The notes: generated from the sequence alone by a model not told the origin. A stretch of 27,953 nt of DNA from DTU089 sp964421815 (GCA_964421815.1 CAYQYT010000019.1:1-27953); one strand, 5' to 3'. Numbered from the stretch's first letter, positions 1-8,695 are shown. A program made the numbers and translations.

Positions 1-201
1 TAAGTGATATTGTGAGACAGGTCTCACAGTGATATTCTTTAGAATACCTCGCCTTTGGCGAGATATTTCTAAAGAGTGATATTGAAACTTGTCGTTTCAG
101 TGATATTATATTCGCCTTCAAAACTCGCGAAGCGAATATAACTTGGGCGTAGTCCAAATATAACTGCGTAGCAATATCACTCGCCGATAGGCGAATATAA
201 C
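1..201. repeat. Array of short hairpins separated by a GTGATATT-like octamer
   Basis: GTGATATT occurs at 4-11, 29-36, 76-83 and 100-107. Its inverted form (AATATCAC or AATATAAC) occurs at 135-142, 157-164, 173-180 and 194-201. The segments between octamers are mostly small, unrelated inverted repeats: GTGAGAC/GTCTCAC (12-27), a nested CTTTAGAA and CTCGCC stem (37-74), TGAAAC/GTTTCA (83-99), ATATTCGC/GCGAATAT (108-139), TTGG/CCAA (143-157) and TCGCC/GGCGA (181-194). The octamers flip orientation about the 108-139 hairpin, so the whole block is roughly palindromic. It lies downstream of the DUF554 gene and has no ORF of note. I do not recognise a named element. It may continue left of the window. 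Confidence 0.8.
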
Positions 202-202
202 T

Positions 203-248
203 GTGGCACCTTCCTTACGGAGGGTGCCACAATCCCGAAGCTTTTTTT
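203..248 (+). terminator. Possible rho-independent terminator, weak
   Basis: GTGGCACC (203-210) pairs with GGTGCCAC (223-230), and a run of T follows at 242-248. The gap of about eleven bases between stem and T-run is too long for a typical terminator, so the hairpin may simply be the last member of the hairpin array. If it terminates anything, it would serve a plus-strand gene left of the window. On the minus strand there is no T-run after it. Confidence 0.3.
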
Positions 249-261
249 ATTGCAAAACTCT

Positions 262-975
262 TTAAACCATCTCAAACACCTTGCACACAAACGGTACAAG
301 GAGAAGTCCCGGCAAAATGTTTGCCACCTTGATTTTCGTAATACCCACAAGGTTAAGACCCAGGGCGGTAATCATAACCGAACCCGCGCAAATAAGTTCC
401 GCCACGGCAAAATCATTGAGGAACGAACCAAGGAACATTGAAAGGAGCACAAGTCCCCCTTGAAAAACGAAAACGAAAGCCGAGGAACAAAGTACACCGA
501 TACCCAGACTTGCCCCCAACATTGCAGAGGAAATCAAATCTAAAACGGATTTTGTATAGAGCATCTGATTGTTCCCGGAAATTCCCGCATTCATTGATCC
601 CACAATGGTCATTGCGCCCACACAAAAAAGCAGGGATGCCGTAACGAATCCTTGGGAAAATGTACTTTTCTCATTTTCACCCTTTGCGCTTTTCTTCTGG
701 AGCCTGTCCCCGATTTTCGTAAGGAATCCGTCAATGTCAATGACGGTGCCTATAACCGTGCCGATTACAAGGGAAATAATCATAACAAGTTGATTTTCAC
801 CCTTTATAATTCCCATAATACCGATGGCAACGGTGCAAAGACCGAGAACGGTCATAACCGAATCCGTCAGTTTTTCGGGTATCTGTTTTTTCAGGAGCAT
901 ACCCACGCTACTGCCCACAATAACCGTGAGGGTGTTCACAATAACACCGCTGAAATTTGTCAATAAATCAAGCAT
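262..975 (-). CDS. DUF554 family integral membrane protein
   Basis: This 237-residue, very hydrophobic protein matches the DUF554 (YdfK/YqgA-like) family as I know it. The N-terminus has the pattern GVIVNTLTVIVGSSVGMLL followed by an amphipathic stretch (KKQIPEKLTDSVM). Six or seven membrane segments follow, with glycine-rich helices (IGTVIGTVIDIDGFL) and the conserved NAGISGNNQ region near residue 130. The length is normal for the family, whose function is unknown (a transporter has been suggested). The ATG directly follows the TAA of the upstream pseudouridine synthase gene, so the two are almost certainly cotranscribed and translationally coupled. No good minus-strand terminator follows; the hairpin array comes next. 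Confidence 0.85.
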   Translation of the reverse strand: MLDLLTNFSGVIVNTLTVIVGSSVGMLLKKQIPEKLTDSVMTVLGLCTVAIGIMGIIKGENQLVMIISLVIGTVIGTVIDIDGFLTKIGDRLQKKSAKGENEKSTFSQGFVTASLLFCVGAMTIVGSMNAGISGNNQMLYTKSVLDLISSAMLGASLGIGVLCSSAFVFVFQGGLVLLSMFLGSFLNDFAVAELICAGSVMITALGLNLVGITKIKVANILPGLLLVPFVCKVFEMV

Positions 976-1647
976 TTAAACACCGCCAAATATATTCCAA
1001 GGGTATTTATTAAAATCGGGATTTGAAGTAAAAACAACGGCTTCCCCCGTTGTCGGATGGGTGAAACTTATTGCGTGGGAATAAAGAGCAATACTTCCTC
1101 CCCTTTCCTTACTGCCGTATCTTCCGTCAAAAGTCAGGGGCATTTTGCGGCTTGAAAACTGAACTCTTATCTGGTGTGTTCTGCCCGTATGTAAAAGCAC
1201 TTGAACAAGTGCTTTGCCCTCTGCTTTTCCCAATACTCTGTATTCAAGGGAAGCCTCTCTGACACCCTTTCTCATTCTGTCAACAACAAAGGAGCGGTTT
1301 TTCTTTGAATCCTTAAAAAGCAAATCCTTATATACTCCCTCATCACTTTCGGGAAGCCCGTCCGTAACCGCAAGATACACCTTTCTAAAATCGCCCTTTG
1401 CAATGGCACCGGAAAGAGCGGAGGCACATTTTTTGTTCTTTGCAAAAACCATTACTCCCCCCACCTCTCTGTCAAGGCGGTGCAAAAGGAAGATTTCTTT
1501 TCTGTTTTCTTTAAGGAGGAGGGATATTATTCCCTTTTCCCCCTTGGGAGAATCCTCGCTTAAAACTCCTGCGGGCTTGTTTATAACAAGAATGTCCCCG
1601 TCCTCGAAAATCACTTCAATATCATTTGTGCAAATCGTATTTTCCAT
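976..1647 (-). CDS. RluA-family pseudouridine synthase
   Basis: The 223-residue protein is predicted to isomerise uridine to pseudouridine in rRNA or tRNA. Near the N-terminus it has the family pattern EDGDILVINKPAGVLS. The catalytic motif is HRLDREVGG, a variant of HRLDRxTSG with the catalytic Asp intact, and LLHTGRTHQIRVQFS lies near the C-terminus. There is no N-terminal S4 domain, as in the short RluA members. I chose ATG 1647 because homology begins at that Met. The frame stays open to 1740, but those extra residues lie inside the upstream transporter gene and have no family resemblance. With this start it overlaps the 3' end of the transporter gene by 26 bases and the ribosome site is weak (GAAG), suggesting coupled translation. 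The rRNA or tRNA target cannot be told from sequence. Confidence 0.85.
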   Translation of the reverse strand: MENTICTNDIEVIFEDGDILVINKPAGVLSEDSPKGEKGIISLLLKENRKEIFLLHRLDREVGGVMVFAKNKKCASALSGAIAKGDFRKVYLAVTDGLPESDEGVYKDLLFKDSKKNRSFVVDRMRKGVREASLEYRVLGKAEGKALVQVLLHTGRTHQIRVQFSSRKMPLTFDGRYGSKERGGSIALYSHAISFTHPTTGEAVVFTSNPDFNKYPWNIFGGV

Positions 1648-3382
1648 TGTATTCTTCAAAAACCTTTTTGAAATCTTCGTTGCCGTATTTGATACCGTTA
1701 AGGTAACTGTGGGTATCAAAACTTCCGCTCTGCGCCTCAATTACTGCAACAGCAATATTTGAGCAGTGGTCAGAAATTCTTTCGCAGTTTGTAAGAAGGT
1801 CTGAAAGCACAAAACCCATTTCAATGGTGCAGTCACCGCTCTGAAGACGGTTAATGTGGTGAGATTTGATTTCAGAAGCAAGTCCGTCGATAACCTGTTC
1901 AAGAGGTTCAACTCTCGTTGCAAGTTCCAAATCATTTTTCTCATAAACCTTTGTTGTCATAATTACTATTTCCGTAATTGCTTCAATGAGAGTTTCGATT
2001 TCTTTCTGAGCCTTTTCGGAGAATGTAATTTTCTTTTCATGAATTTCCTGAGCCACCTTTTGAAGATTCAATGCGTGGTCGCCCAGACGTTCAAAATCAC
2101 CTATTGTATGAAGCATTCTTGAAACAGTACGGGCATCATTTGCAGAAAGAGATTCTGCCGATAATTTAACAAGATATGAGCCAAGTTTATCTTCGTAAGT
2201 ATCAAGAACCCCTTCGTTTTCTTTAATGAGTTTAGCTTCATCTTTATCATATTCCAAAATAAGTTTGAGAGCTTTGAGGATTGTAACCTTGGCAATTATT
2301 GCCATCTGTGATGTATAGTTATCGCACTCCATAACTGCAACTGCAGGAGAACGCAAAAGTCGTTCATCAAGGTAAACAACGGCTGTTGTTTCTTTATCAC
2401 TTTCGTCACCCTTCTTTTCACGGATGACTTTTTCGCAAAATTTAGCAATAGCCTTAGAAAACGGCATAAGGAAGAGTAATATAACGTTGTAAACAGTATG
2501 AATAATCGCAATACTTACGGGATTAACTGTCATTTTATCCGTAGGCATGTCCAAAGCGTTTGTTACAATCAGGTAAACGGGCAAAACAATCAACATTCCC
2601 AGAACCTTAATAAATATCTGTGAAAATACAACTCTTTTTGCCTTTGCACCTGCGCCTATTGCGGAAATAAGACCTGTTATGCAAGTACCGATATTCTGAC
2701 CTATGATAATGGGAACTGCAATATCGTAGGTAATACCACCTGTAAGTGACAATGCCTGTAAAATACCAACTGATGCAGAGGAAGACTGAATAACTGCAGT
2801 AACTAATACACCCACAAACACACAGAGAACAGGATTATCAAATTTTGCGAATAATTCACCAACACCCGACAAGGATTCAACAGCATCGGACATAATATCC
2901 ATACCGTAAATAAGCACTGTAAAACCGATAAAAAGTGTACCTATAATTTTCTTTTTATCGCTTTTTGACATCATTGTAAAGGCTGTACCTATAACCGCGA
3001 GTACAGGTGAAAAAATCTGTGGTTTAAAAATCTGTAAAATAACAGATGAGTTATCCCCACCAATGCTTGACAAAGACAAAAGCCATGCAGTAACCGTTGT
3101 ACCTATATTAGCACCAAAAAGCACACCAATGGTACTTTGGAAACTCATAAGACCTGAGTTTACAAGACCAACAAGTATAACGGTTGTAGCTGATGATGAC
3201 TGTATAATTGCAGTTACAACAAGCCCCATAAGCAAACCAACAACAGGCTTGTCCGTCATTTTTTTCAAAACGACCTCAAGCTTACTACCTGCCAATTTTT
3301 CAAGGCTGTTTGACATGGTACTCATACCAAAAAGGAAGAAAACAAGACCCGCCAAAAGACTTAAAATGTCAAAAAAGGTCAT
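1622..3382 (-). CDS. Na/Pi cotransporter family protein with C-terminal PhoU domain
   Basis: This 586-residue protein is predicted to import inorganic phosphate with sodium. The N-terminal 310 residues are two inverted membrane repeats, each with a QSSSA motif (about residues 61-65 and 200-204), the hallmark of the NptA/PNaS family. From about residue 350 a helical PhoU-like domain follows (HTIGDFERLGDHALNL and NCERISDHCSNIAVAV are the two PhoU signatures). This is the usual length of the two-domain form. The start has a strong ribosome site, GGAGGTG, six bases upstream. It is the first gene of a three-gene operon with the pseudouridine synthase and DUF554. The PhoU tail suggests regulation of transport by a partner protein; that is inference. 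Confidence 0.92.
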   Translation of the reverse strand: MTFFDILSLLAGLVFFLFGMSTMSNSLEKLAGSKLEVVLKKMTDKPVVGLLMGLVVTAIIQSSSATTVILVGLVNSGLMSFQSTIGVLFGANIGTTVTAWLLSLSSIGGDNSSVILQIFKPQIFSPVLAVIGTAFTMMSKSDKKKIIGTLFIGFTVLIYGMDIMSDAVESLSGVGELFAKFDNPVLCVFVGVLVTAVIQSSSASVGILQALSLTGGITYDIAVPIIIGQNIGTCITGLISAIGAGAKAKRVVFSQIFIKVLGMLIVLPVYLIVTNALDMPTDKMTVNPVSIAIIHTVYNVILLFLMPFSKAIAKFCEKVIREKKGDESDKETTAVVYLDERLLRSPAVAVMECDNYTSQMAIIAKVTILKALKLILEYDKDEAKLIKENEGVLDTYEDKLGSYLVKLSAESLSANDARTVSRMLHTIGDFERLGDHALNLQKVAQEIHEKKITFSEKAQKEIETLIEAITEIVIMTTKVYEKNDLELATRVEPLEQVIDGLASEIKSHHINRLQSGDCTIEMGFVLSDLLTNCERISDHCSNIAVAVIEAQSGSFDTHSYLNGIKYGNEDFKKVFEEYNGKYDLHK

Positions 3383-3417
3383 AATGCACCTCCGAAACCC
3401 AAATTTCTACAAATAAA

Positions 3418-3446
3418 ATCTTAACATACATTTTTCAACTTTTCAA
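3418..3446 (-). promoter_or_regulatory. Promoter for the Na/Pi cotransporter operon
   Basis: On the minus strand, TTGAAA (3446-3441) is 17 bases from TAAGAT (3423-3418). This would start transcription near 3410 and leave a leader of about 28 bases with GGAGGTG before the ATG at 3382. The -10 matches consensus at four of six positions. Confidence 0.5.
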
Positions 3447-3570
3447 TATTGTTTTATAAATAAACGAAAAAATACAAATTAAAAATAAAGCAGAAAACCC
3501 ATATCTCTTTTAAGCATTTGACATCCAATACATGACAAATCTCAAACTCTTTTTTTGGCGAAAATACCAC

Positions 3571-3599
3571 TTGAAAAAGATATGAAAATATGGGAATAT
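3571..3599 (+). promoter_or_regulatory. Possible promoter for the LRR surface protein gene
   Basis: TTGAAA (3571-3576) is followed after 17 bases by GAATAT (3594-3599). The predicted transcript starts near 3606 and reaches the ATG at 3653 through a short leader ending in AGGAGG. The -10 is weak, and the AT-rich region offers alternatives. Confidence 0.35.
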
Positions 3600-3652
3600 A
3601 CATTTGCAAGGTCTGTCGAATTAGACAACTTAACTTTCAGGAGGAATTTACA

Positions 3653-6274
3653 ATGAAAAGGTTTTTAAAAAGCAGCTTATCATTGGTTCTTGCTTTGACA
3701 ATCGTTCTGAGTTCTGCTTTAGTGGGACTTGGTGAAATTGATTTCGGCGAGCTATTTGCGGTTAAAGCAAGTGCGGCAAGTGAAAGTGATTTAACTTTTA
3801 CACTTAATGATAATGGCAAATCCTATTCTGTATCCGATTGCAATGAATCTGCAAAAGGCAAACTTGCTATTCCGAGTACATATAAGGGTTTGCCGGTAAC
3901 GAGTATAGGCGGTTCTGCGTTCTCATGGTGTAGAAGCCTTACCTACATCACAATCCCCAACAGCGTAACAAATATAGGTAATTCCGCTTTTTATTCTTGC
4001 GGAAGACTCACCTCAATCACCATCCCCGACAGCGTAACAAGCATAGGTAGTAGTGCTTTCAAAGAGTGCGACTACCTTACCTCTGTCACCATCCCTAACA
4101 GTATAACAAAAATACGCAATAAGACTTTTTACAATTGTCGTTATCTTACCGACCTCACCATCCCCGACAGCGTAAAAAGCATAGGTGATTATGCTTTCTA
4201 TAATTGCGAAAGCCTCACATCCTTTACCATTCCTAACAGTGTAACAAGCATAGGTGATTATGCTTTTGAAAGTTGCGATAACTTTGCCCCCATTACCATC
4301 CCCGACAGTGTAACAAGTTTGGGCGACGGTGCTTTCTGCGGTTGTACATACCTTGAATCAGTCACAATCGGTAAAGGCGTAACAAGTATCGGCAACAGCA
4401 CTTTTAAGGGTTGCGTCAGACTCACCTCCATCACTATCCCCGACAGCGTAACAAGCATAGGCAATAACGCTTTTGAGAATTGTGCCGAGCTTACTGACAT
4501 CACCATCCCCGACAGTGTAAAAAGCATAGGAGATTATGCTTTCGATACTTGTCAAAACCTCACCACCGTTACCATCGGCAACGGCGTAACAAGTATTGGG
4601 GAGCATCCTTTCGACAATTGCTCCAGACTTACATCAATAAATGTGAATGAGAACAATGCTTATTTTTCATCCGATAACGGGATTTTATTTGATAAAGATA
4701 AAACTCATTTAATTAAATATCCTCAATCTAAAACAGATACAAATTACACTCTACCCGATAGTGTAACACATATAGAAAACGAGGCATTTTACGATTGTGG
4801 ATACCTCACCGCCGTTGACCTCCCGGAAGGTTTAATAAGTATCGGTTACTACGCTTTTTACATGTGTTCTTCACTTACCGATATCATAATCCCGGACAGC
4901 GTAACAAGTATTGACAAGTGTGCTTTCAACATGTGTTACAATCTTAAAAACTGCACACTTTCTAAAAATTTAAAGAGCTTACCGTATGCTCTTTTCAGTG
5001 GCTGTAAAGAACTTACTGATATTACACTTCCTGACGGTTTAACCGTAATAGGCGATTCCGCTTTTTCCGATTGTGGAAGTATTACTTCTATTGTCATCCC
5101 AAACAGTGTAACAAAAATCGGTAAAGCTGCTTTTACGGGTTGCGAAAGACTTTATTCCATCAGCATTCCGGACAGTGTTACACAACTTGGAGAAAGCGCG
5201 TTCTCCTCTTGTTGGGGTCTTAAAACGGCGGTACTTCCCGACGGTTTAAAAAAGATACCGAAAAATCTTTTCTATAACGCTGAAGCACTTACTGTTGTTG
5301 CAATTCCCGAGAGTGTAACACTAATCGGTGATCATGCTTTTTACGGATGTGAAAAGCTTCAAACTATAATCTACGGCGGCAGTGTAGATTCTTTAGGGAA
5401 AGTGGTTGTTGAGTCCGGCAACGACAGTATTTTCGGAGCAGTTGTTTACTGTTTGAAACCCTCAACACCCAAACTTTCAAAAATCGAAAACAAAACCGGC
5501 GGTGTAAAAATCACCTGGGGCAAAACCGCAGGTGCCGAAAGCTACAATGTTTACCGAAAGACATATTCAAACGGCAAATGGTCCGGTTGGTCCACAATTA
5601 AAACCGGTGCAACGGGTACATCATACACGGATACAACCGCTAAGTCGGGAAAATATTACCGTTACACAGTAAGAGCAAAGAACGAAGCGGGACTTAGCGG
5701 ATACAACTCCGCGGGACTTAAAATCAAGTTCCTTTCCACACCCAAGCTTTCAAGCATTTCAAACGGCTCGGGCAAGGTAACGGTTAAGTGGGGCAAGGTA
5801 ACAGGTGCTTCAAGTTACACGGTTTACCGCAAAACTTACTCCAACGGTAAATGGAGCGGTTGGTCAAAAATCGGTACAACAAAAAACACTTACTACAATG
5901 ATACCAAAGTTTCAAGCGGTAAGTATTATAAATATACCGTAAGAGCAACAAGCGGTGATTACAAAGGTAGTTACAACTCAACCGGTATAAAGATAAAATA
6001 CCTTGCCGCACCGAAACTTTCAAGTATCAGTTCGGCAAAGAACGGTGTAACAATTAAATGGAATAAAATCACCGGAGCAAGCGGTTATATAGTTTACCGT
6101 AAAACCGGAAACGGAAGTTATAAGAAGTTGGCAACCGTAAAAGGCAAATCAAAGCTTTCCTACACCGATAAATCCGCAAAGAAAGGCAAGAAATATACCT
6201 ATAAGGTAAAAGCCTATTACGACAAAACATACAGTGCATATTCCGGAACAAAAAAAATTACGGATAAGTATTAA
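3653..6274 (+). CDS. Secreted BspA-like leucine-rich-repeat protein with three fibronectin type III modules
   Basis: The 873-residue protein begins with a signal peptide (basic MKRFLKSS, a hydrophobic core, a cleavage region near KASAAS, residue 41). About twenty LRR_5/TpLRR repeats of 23 residues follow (about residues 60-590), with consensus ITIPDSVTSIGxxAFxxC and one Cys per repeat. The run is broken once, near residues 330-365, by the longer NENNAYFSSDNGILF-type insert common in BspA proteins. Three fibronectin type III modules (about 600-873) carry a shared VYRKTYSNGKWSGWS motif in the first two. There is no LPXTG, SLH or dockerin, so the anchoring mode is unknown. ATG 3653 is chosen over the upstream frame start at 3590 because AGGAGG lies just before it and the signal peptide starts there. 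The likely role is surface adhesion or host/glycan interaction, by family analogy. Confidence 0.9.
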   Translation: MKRFLKSSLSLVLALTIVLSSALVGLGEIDFGELFAVKASAASESDLTFTLNDNGKSYSVSDCNESAKGKLAIPSTYKGLPVTSIGGSAFSWCRSLTYITIPNSVTNIGNSAFYSCGRLTSITIPDSVTSIGSSAFKECDYLTSVTIPNSITKIRNKTFYNCRYLTDLTIPDSVKSIGDYAFYNCESLTSFTIPNSVTSIGDYAFESCDNFAPITIPDSVTSLGDGAFCGCTYLESVTIGKGVTSIGNSTFKGCVRLTSITIPDSVTSIGNNAFENCAELTDITIPDSVKSIGDYAFDTCQNLTTVTIGNGVTSIGEHPFDNCSRLTSINVNENNAYFSSDNGILFDKDKTHLIKYPQSKTDTNYTLPDSVTHIENEAFYDCGYLTAVDLPEGLISIGYYAFYMCSSLTDIIIPDSVTSIDKCAFNMCYNLKNCTLSKNLKSLPYALFSGCKELTDITLPDGLTVIGDSAFSDCGSITSIVIPNSVTKIGKAAFTGCERLYSISIPDSVTQLGESAFSSCWGLKTAVLPDGLKKIPKNLFYNAEALTVVAIPESVTLIGDHAFYGCEKLQTIIYGGSVDSLGKVVVESGNDSIFGAVVYCLKPSTPKLSKIENKTGGVKITWGKTAGAESYNVYRKTYSNGKWSGWSTIKTGATGTSYTDTTAKSGKYYRYTVRAKNEAGLSGYNSAGLKIKFLSTPKLSSISNGSGKVTVKWGKVTGASSYTVYRKTYSNGKWSGWSKIGTTKNTYYNDTKVSSGKYYKYTVRATSGDYKGSYNSTGIKIKYLAAPKLSSISSAKNGVTIKWNKITGASGYIVYRKTGNGSYKKLATVKGKSKLSYTDKSAKKGKKYTYKVKAYYDKTYSAYSGTKKITDKY

Positions 6275-6281
6275 AAACAAT

Positions 6282-6313
6282 GCACGTCCACCCAAAAGGT
6301 GGGCGTGCGTTTT
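6282..6313 (+). terminator. Terminator of the LRR surface protein gene
   Basis: GCACGTCCACC (6282-6292) pairs fully (one G-T) with GGTGGGCGTGC (6298-6308) around a five-base loop, and GTTTT follows. It begins eight bases after the stop codon at 6274. Confidence 0.85.
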
Positions 6314-6356
6314 ATCATGTTTTTAGGATAATATAAATAATTCCTGAAATAGAGGT

Positions 6357-6384
6357 TTGAATTTCTAAATGAATATGGTAAAAT
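6357..6384 (+). promoter_or_regulatory. Promoter left in front of the chimeric gene remnant
   Basis: TTGAAT (6357-6362) is 16 bases from TAAAAT (6379-6384). It lies about 28 bases upstream of the TTG start at 6412. It looks like the original promoter of the radical SAM gene of which only the first 30 or so codons survive. Confidence 0.5.
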
Positions 6385-6411
6385 AAATTCAAAAAATTCG
6401 GGTGATTCGTT

Positions 6412-6582
6412 TTGAAAGTTATAATAGGTTGTCTTAATTCAAAATATGTTCATGCATCTTTAGCTCCGTGGTGTTTGCTCTCGGGGATTAAGGCATACTC
6501 CAAAACATCCGTTGAAGCAACCTCCGACTCTTACAAAGGTGCCAAAAACTCAAAGGGTTTGCAGGTAAAGGATAAATATTAA
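6412..6582 (+). pseudogene. Chimeric remnant: radical SAM (DUF4080-like) N-terminus joined to a fibronectin-type C-terminus
   Basis: A frame with a TTG start encodes 56 residues. The first 30 (LKVIIGCLNSKYVHASLAPW and following) look like the start of the B12-binding radical SAM family with a DUF4080 domain, whose members normally run to several hundred residues. The last 25 (from about KTSVEATSDSYKGAKNSK to VKDKY) resemble the closing part of the fibronectin modules of the adjacent surface protein (compare VRATSGDYKGSYNS and its final TDKY). The two halves meet in frame near GIKAYS. Neither half is a complete domain, so I read it as the product of a deletion or recombination that fused the head of one gene to the tail of another. 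The GGTG ribosome site is weak. Whether the peptide is made is unknown. Confidence 0.65.
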
Positions 6583-6615
6583 GTACAAAATCTTATGTAT
6601 TAAATTTTAAACAAA

Positions 6616-6653
6616 AAGTGGCTGTAAAAAACAAAAATTTTTTACAGCCACTT
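6616..6653. terminator. Bidirectional terminator between the remnant and ligA
   Basis: AAGTGGCTGTAAAAAA (6616-6631) is the exact inverse of 6638-6653 around the loop CAAAAA. The stem is A-rich on one side and T-rich on the other, which suits termination on both strands. It would end the plus-strand remnant and the minus-strand ligA transcript. Confidence 0.75.
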
Positions 6654-6684
6654 CATTTGTCAGAAAAATATTCAGTTAAAAGTC

Positions 6685-8667
6685 TTATTTTATCATTTCT
6701 TCAAATTCGTCCTCACTTATGACGGTGATTCCCAGTTCATTTGCTTTTCTCAACTTGCTTCCCGCGTCCTCACCCGCAAGTACAAAGGTTGTTTTTTTGG
6801 AAACGGAGCCGGAGGCTTTACCCCCGAATTTTTCAATAATCTCCTGTGCCTCCCGCCTGCCGTATTTGGAGAGAGTACCCGTTAGTACAAAGGTCTGACC
6901 CTTGAATCTGTCATCCGCCTTTTCCGTGAGATTTTTCATATTAAGCCCGAATTTCTTAAACTCCTCTATAAGTGCGGCGGTTTCGGGAAGAGTGAGAGTA
7001 TCTCTTACGGTTTTTGCAGAAATTTCACCGATTCCGTCAATTTGTGTCAATTCTTCCACGGTGGCATTTAAAAGGGCGTCCATTGTGTCAAAGTGATTTG
7101 CAAGAAGTTTTGCGGCTTTCAAGCCTATGTGGTGAATACCCAGGGCAAAAATCAGTCTGTAAAGGTCATTCCCCTTTGATTTTTCAATGGCTTCAATAAG
7201 ATTGAGTGTACTTTTCTCCCCCATTCTTTCAAGGGTAACAAGGTCCATGGGATTGAGTCTGTAAATATCGGAAGCCTTGGAGATTAAATTTTCCTTAACA
7301 AGTTGTTCCAGAACCGCCTCTCCGAGACCCTCAATGTCCATAGCATCCCTTGAGCAGAAGTGAATGAGTTTTCTCAGAAGTTGTGCGGGACAGTCGGGAT
7401 TAAGACAGCGAATTGCCGCCTCTCCCTCCTCTCTGACAACTTTACTGTTACAGGCGGGGCAGTATTCGGGGTAACGGAATGTGCCGTTCATACCCCCATG
7501 CTTTTTCACACCGAGAACTTCGGGAATAATATCCCCCGCCTTGCGAACAATTATTGTGTCACCGATGGCAATTTTCTTTTCATTTATGAAATCCGCATTG
7601 TTAAGAGTGGCTCTTGAAACGGTTGTACCCGCAAGGGTAATGGGTTCAAAAATTGCCGTAGGCGTGAGAACACCCGTTCTTCCCACCTGAATTTCCACAT
7701 TCAAAAGAGTGGTTTCCTTTTCTTCGGGAGGGTATTTGAAAGCAACCGCCCATTTTGGAAATTTTGCGGTACTTCCCAATTCCTCACGCATTGCGAAACT
7801 GTCGGTTTTAATAACCGCTCCGTCAATATCAAAGGAAAGTTCCCCTCTTTTGTCACCGATATTCTTTATACAGGAAATAGCTTCCTCAATACTGTTGCAA
7901 AGGGTGTATTGGGGAATTGTCGAAAAGCCCAATTCAGCCAGGTAATCAAGGGACTCCTTGTGGGAATTAAGTTCCTTGCCCCCCTCTTTTTGTTGAATGT
8001 TGAAAACGAATATATCAAGTTTTCTCTCTGCGGTGATTTTGGGATTTTTCTGTCGCAATGAACCGGACGCCGCGTTTCTCGGATTTTTAAATGTCTTTTC
8101 CCCGTTAAGTTCCTGTTTTTCCACCAATTCGTCAAAGGAATCGTGGGACATATACACTTCCCCGCGTACCTCAATAAAGGGAATTGCCGTTTTTAATTTC
8201 AACGGGACGGAACGTATTGTTTTAACATTTGCCGTAACATCCTCACCCACATCCCCGTCACCGCGGGTGGATGCTCTCACAAGAACACCGTCCCGATATT
8301 CAAGGGAGCAGGAAAGACCGTCGATTTTCTGTTCCACAACATATTGAGCGTCGGGGAAAACCTTTTTTACTCTCTGGTCGAATTCCCGCAGTTCTTCTTC
8401 TGAAAAAGCGTCCTGCAAACTTTCCATACGCACCGTGTGAACAACCTTTTCAAAGGTGTTGTCCCGACTTCCGCCCACTCTGTGGGTGGGGGAATCCTCT
8501 TTCAGAAGTTGGGGGAATTCTTCCTCAACAGAAGAAAGTTCCCGCATCATCATATCGTAGTCATAGTCGGACACGTCACTTTCGTTGCCCATGTAGTATT
8601 TATCAATACATTCGTTAAGAATTGCAGTTAATTCTTCCGCTCTTTTTTTTGCAAACTCAAAATCCAT
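6685..8667 (-). CDS. ligA: NAD-dependent DNA ligase LigA
   Basis: The 660-residue protein seals nicks in duplex DNA using NAD+, for Okazaki fragment joining and repair. The domains are in canonical order: the Ia NMN-binding region (YYMGNESDVSDYDYDMMM), the adenylation domain with the nucleotide-attached lysine in KIDG (about K114), the OB fold, a four-Cys zinc finger (CPAC...CLNPDCPAQ), tandem helix-hairpin-helix motifs (ALGIHHIG, IDGIGEISA) and a C-terminal BRCT domain (FKGQTFVLTGTLSKYGRREA). The length is normal. I use ATG 8667, preceded by AGGTGGT. The frame is open to 8712, but the extra 15 residues fall in the promoter-proximal leader and lack family resemblance. It is a single-gene unit facing the chrA pair. 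Confidence 0.96.
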   Translation of the reverse strand: MDFEFAKKRAEELTAILNECIDKYYMGNESDVSDYDYDMMMRELSSVEEEFPQLLKEDSPTHRVGGSRDNTFEKVVHTVRMESLQDAFSEEELREFDQRVKKVFPDAQYVVEQKIDGLSCSLEYRDGVLVRASTRGDGDVGEDVTANVKTIRSVPLKLKTAIPFIEVRGEVYMSHDSFDELVEKQELNGEKTFKNPRNAASGSLRQKNPKITAERKLDIFVFNIQQKEGGKELNSHKESLDYLAELGFSTIPQYTLCNSIEEAISCIKNIGDKRGELSFDIDGAVIKTDSFAMREELGSTAKFPKWAVAFKYPPEEKETTLLNVEIQVGRTGVLTPTAIFEPITLAGTTVSRATLNNADFINEKKIAIGDTIIVRKAGDIIPEVLGVKKHGGMNGTFRYPEYCPACNSKVVREEGEAAIRCLNPDCPAQLLRKLIHFCSRDAMDIEGLGEAVLEQLVKENLISKASDIYRLNPMDLVTLERMGEKSTLNLIEAIEKSKGNDLYRLIFALGIHHIGLKAAKLLANHFDTMDALLNATVEELTQIDGIGEISAKTVRDTLTLPETAALIEEFKKFGLNMKNLTEKADDRFKGQTFVLTGTLSKYGRREAQEIIEKFGGKASGSVSKKTTFVLAGEDAGSKLRKANELGITVISEDEFEEMIK

Positions 8668-8695
8668 TATGATACCACCTAATGTTATTGATATA

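Noticed and set aside
1..201. Reading the left-edge repeats as a CRISPR array
   Set aside because: The constant unit is only about eight bases, the spacing is irregular, the intervening segments are themselves palindromes, and the orientation flips in the middle.
1648..1740. Longer pseudouridine synthase start at 1740
   Set aside because: The extra 31 residues lie inside the transporter gene in another frame and do not look like any RluA domain.
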